Shown here: piece by piece, positions 23,401 to 23,485 of the stretch | How positions within the stretch are numbered: the stretch's first letter is position 1 | Layout of the letters: every line of letters begins with the position of its first letter | DNA from: a virus | Direction: 5' to 3' (one strand) | DNA: 23,485 nt | Virus record (IMG/VR): IMGVR_UViG_3300008113_000391 | Coordinates: 1-23,485 of that record | The notes under the pieces: model-generated | Seen by the model: only the letters and a program-made list of their open reading frames with translations | What the model was told of the DNA's origin: nothing | Databases searched by the model: none | Translations under genes and position numbers: made by a program

Positions 23401-23485
23401 GATCCGAAGTGGAGTGCTTGGATCGACGCTGCTGCCCCGATCGTTGAAGCCCTCCGCGACGAAGGGTTCGACATCAACATCCCCG
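17473..23485 (+). CDS. Giant multidomain (polyvalent-type) virion protein, at least 2004 aa, 3' end outside window
   Basis: My reading finds no stop from ATG 17473 to the right edge. Residues 1-215 form an N-terminal region of unknown function. Two Gly/Ala-rich hydrophobic stretches follow (about 225-257 and 431-450). An alpha/beta region spans about 520-670. A zincin-like HEMRH is at 831-835, with possible third ligands at Glu922, 928 or 929. A Pro/Ala linker lies near 1034-1065. A conserved unnamed domain (about 1255-1470) carries HDILGH (1394-1399). An ART-PolyVal-like ADP-ribosyltransferase spans about 1517-1662: YHGT at 1533-1536, FTTNPQDASMYA, QGFDGV near 1639-1644, FEPNQIK at 1654-1660. 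A Lys/Arg/Glu/Ala coiled coil lies at about 1690-1730, then an unassigned domain. Such proteins are believed to enter the host with phage DNA and counter defences or process partners. The start is three bases after the preceding stop. Confidence 0.85.
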   Translation, partial: MTQMNTQTQIDRIRAATAARARKEIEHRGIRPDAPEAAEFMRSALSKVEDGAYTAAYNKAMANLFEMKVPDITLLSEEDAKNWGSPYISSNEDADTYATLAAEQFLKGMKPITWDEYNKNKRGVTAAATQDLLGSMFASFEGSVGAVAAGGWGAWEMYGWNGLMWQDDPITTKQLVEHFSNMEDARQAGVEFARYYLNPVPENIEYELAGPPGQPVLPSEKFGTPGGAVGQFIVGEAGNVGAALGSMPMSAGSMLAPNAATRAVAMVPFAFSAYGDSKLTRYEMYQEQVQLAEQLGIEPPPMPSVAEFETWGAIGAAFEVASESVGDTVQVAAIKLKPGKWAGRYGGARLRGALEALQSSFGRDRGLIGGLKRVGATAGIAGVTEMLEEGFPHVGEQVQDWATELFDPNDEFWEKPVDRQLFSEDTWHSMKVGGYAGALMGGGASIASPSAFKRRKEAREVAAEARKGTSFVTETLTEGQQIDEARRIAPQSGQVSSSAKKQALENFRRNVIPTRSSAMAMHHVEQLAAGNRGVMVIDPADMATTITPAVRDHMKALGISTKPIGTIDGKKVFAHNADISQVMDMIGKGQFRELGGNMLRNDGQVMVGAVVLKDNAGRIVDVMPYSDPAQAYAEGTAIAAFAQENGLTIDVVNHQTPTTYADITDSIRRVQDADAVQLGLPQRERQQVPARQVTRGIKTLRLDIERTARGSKAKRGAKKDGAFESPYLTAEEVGDAKNSDVTVTVSLSRVAEDGMSDGERNLSKITDANATILDGKVVFSIKQPDGSVRQVEKDVRMDGAYLSQVSPDGVFLIRENGTAMNARTAFAIALHEMRHRTLSRSKAGAQYFAKLLQIDPAYAMRGGAQYMRQRFKERFAGVSDAQVIAYYRGLHEAVKSVQQGVATPEQQTMVTEAGGIGQARAEIRTFSEESVTTTANRALGQTATLAAEWEGIYKNSQEKSFRRFAAWMSNALVKNGFVGPEAQQALFELRQRLDGVREEEIQIHRKFSDSVSESVREDLEKAARRDESRRMLQGGQPAGAAPASTPAAAPSPGVSPSLREPQARGMVAPVGGDEDKRQQIDQALAAVQEAQNAPPEQRDSMLANAIGMLTQIAPLLTQTSAQLAGVRAARPQMQSPTTRRIPEEMRDVAPAEVSVPVTPQGGVQSAMPDLEASARRQRNAQNAMAILQGGQPAEPVDLGTVARIQRAQTFMQDPEEEIRMSVRERPGRREANEDVRRIRNGFMDERGIEPEARIEDTYAEVDPDFAKRLADWYETAEVNYDDPKMLAAYRQFGKETLDQYKYLVDQGYEMIPWAGKGQPYADSADMIEDLRNNKRLYYYKTVNPEEANSFGSNPEAFREAMRKNPLLEDTGIEVLDSEGNPYKQTYNDLFRGVHDILGHGAEGFQFGPQGEENAYRSHAVMFSPLARQAMATETRAQNSWVNFGPNRRNPDGTVWGKEDPRYGPWIENLKQGVGYADQKPVLTPPEFLGLYEAPQQARASLRPIAREEMTPAMQTWSEGSKVVDENGALIPVYHGTSKDKDFNKFKIGKRGAWFTTNPQDASMYAMQNDSMGFKSEPTPTDPWASRKTNTASRVIPAVLNLKNPAKYYKDVSAEDQKALETSQNYALAQARVFDKLRRQGFDGVDMGNGVYVAFEPNQIKGYFNANPTADERIMYSQAEEPAKQPSAAKIAANEQEKIEKAAKKAAAAQKRREAEIARKRKQQASVRREAKLSKPSISISAEVTAAPYINPNIITTTAQRDPQFSTQKAYDRINDQVAELLSNNTYRDTLGKAISAATDGRVTSLGKPRRILGSFQGRVEQSMRISIPGATHEDHVRVSNLLGSLLMQEAAITISEDVANAPASEVATAVIMQADPNISDSALRTLLANADKQLVGASTTESGKGVWAVYTPYPGNTLTRRQFLENAKQFAAQNGLTIENAPVRSTYTTIGATDVFGRTRQVGRRTRNTVSQQGNLDPKWSAWIDAAAPIVEALRDEGFDINIP

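Noticed and set aside
1-23485. tRNA genes, CRISPR arrays, integrase or attachment sites
   Set aside because: I saw no cloverleaf-like segment, direct-repeat array or recombinase. Intergenic gaps are at most about 50 bases and leave no room for them.

Overview
This window is a late (virion morphogenesis) module of a double-stranded DNA tailed phage. Every gene I can support lies on the + strand. The genes are packed almost without gaps, mostly joined by ATGA, TGATG or TTGA start/stop overlaps. The order is terminase, portal, scaffold, coat, decoration, adaptor, lysis-type membrane genes, fibre, a ~770 aa tail protein, then Gly/Ala-rich and very large internal-type proteins. No sheath, tape-measure or tail-tube gene is visible, so this looks like a short-tailed (podovirus-like) phage. 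The DNA is GC-rich (estimated by eye at about 60%, not computed). Shine-Dalgarno sites are strong AGGAGG types, so the host is a bacterium. A lipoprotein signal next to holin-like genes hints at a diderm host, but the host cannot be named from this sequence. There is no integrase, tRNA, CRISPR, insertion sequence or host gene in the window, and no gene-free stretch longer than about 50 bases.

Layout. 1-1496: 3' part of the large terminase gene. 1493-4788: an accessory island between terminase and portal, with eight tiny mostly Lys/Arg-rich genes, one of them a minimal HNH-type protein. The island also holds a sigma-factor-like HTH protein fused in frame to a virion-type beta-rich protein, followed directly by a paralogue of that protein of exactly the same length (244 aa). 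4797-9574: portal, small FmdB-like protein, putative scaffold, major capsid protein and decoration-type protein. 9590-9619: a perfect 13-bp hairpin with a GAAA loop separates the capsid block from the tail block. 9625-11190: head-tail adaptor, then a membrane/lysis-type cassette including a TTG-started holin-like gene and a lipoprotein gene nested out of frame in its neighbour. 11187-14668: tail fibre and a 773 aa nozzle-sized tail protein. 14668-17469: three probable internal or ejection proteins.

17473 to the window end: one uninterrupted reading frame of at least 2004 codons whose stop lies beyond the window. It encodes a giant multidomain protein of the 'polyvalent protein' type, thought to be injected with phage DNA. 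It carries a zincin-like HEMRH motif, a conserved but unnamed domain with an HDILGH motif, an ADP-ribosyltransferase-like domain of the ART-PolyVal kind, a charged coiled coil, and a further unassigned region.

The most unusual items are this giant protein, the regulator/virion-protein fusion with its internal start site, the abrupt codon-usage change inside the terminase gene, and the string of basic microproteins between terminase and portal.
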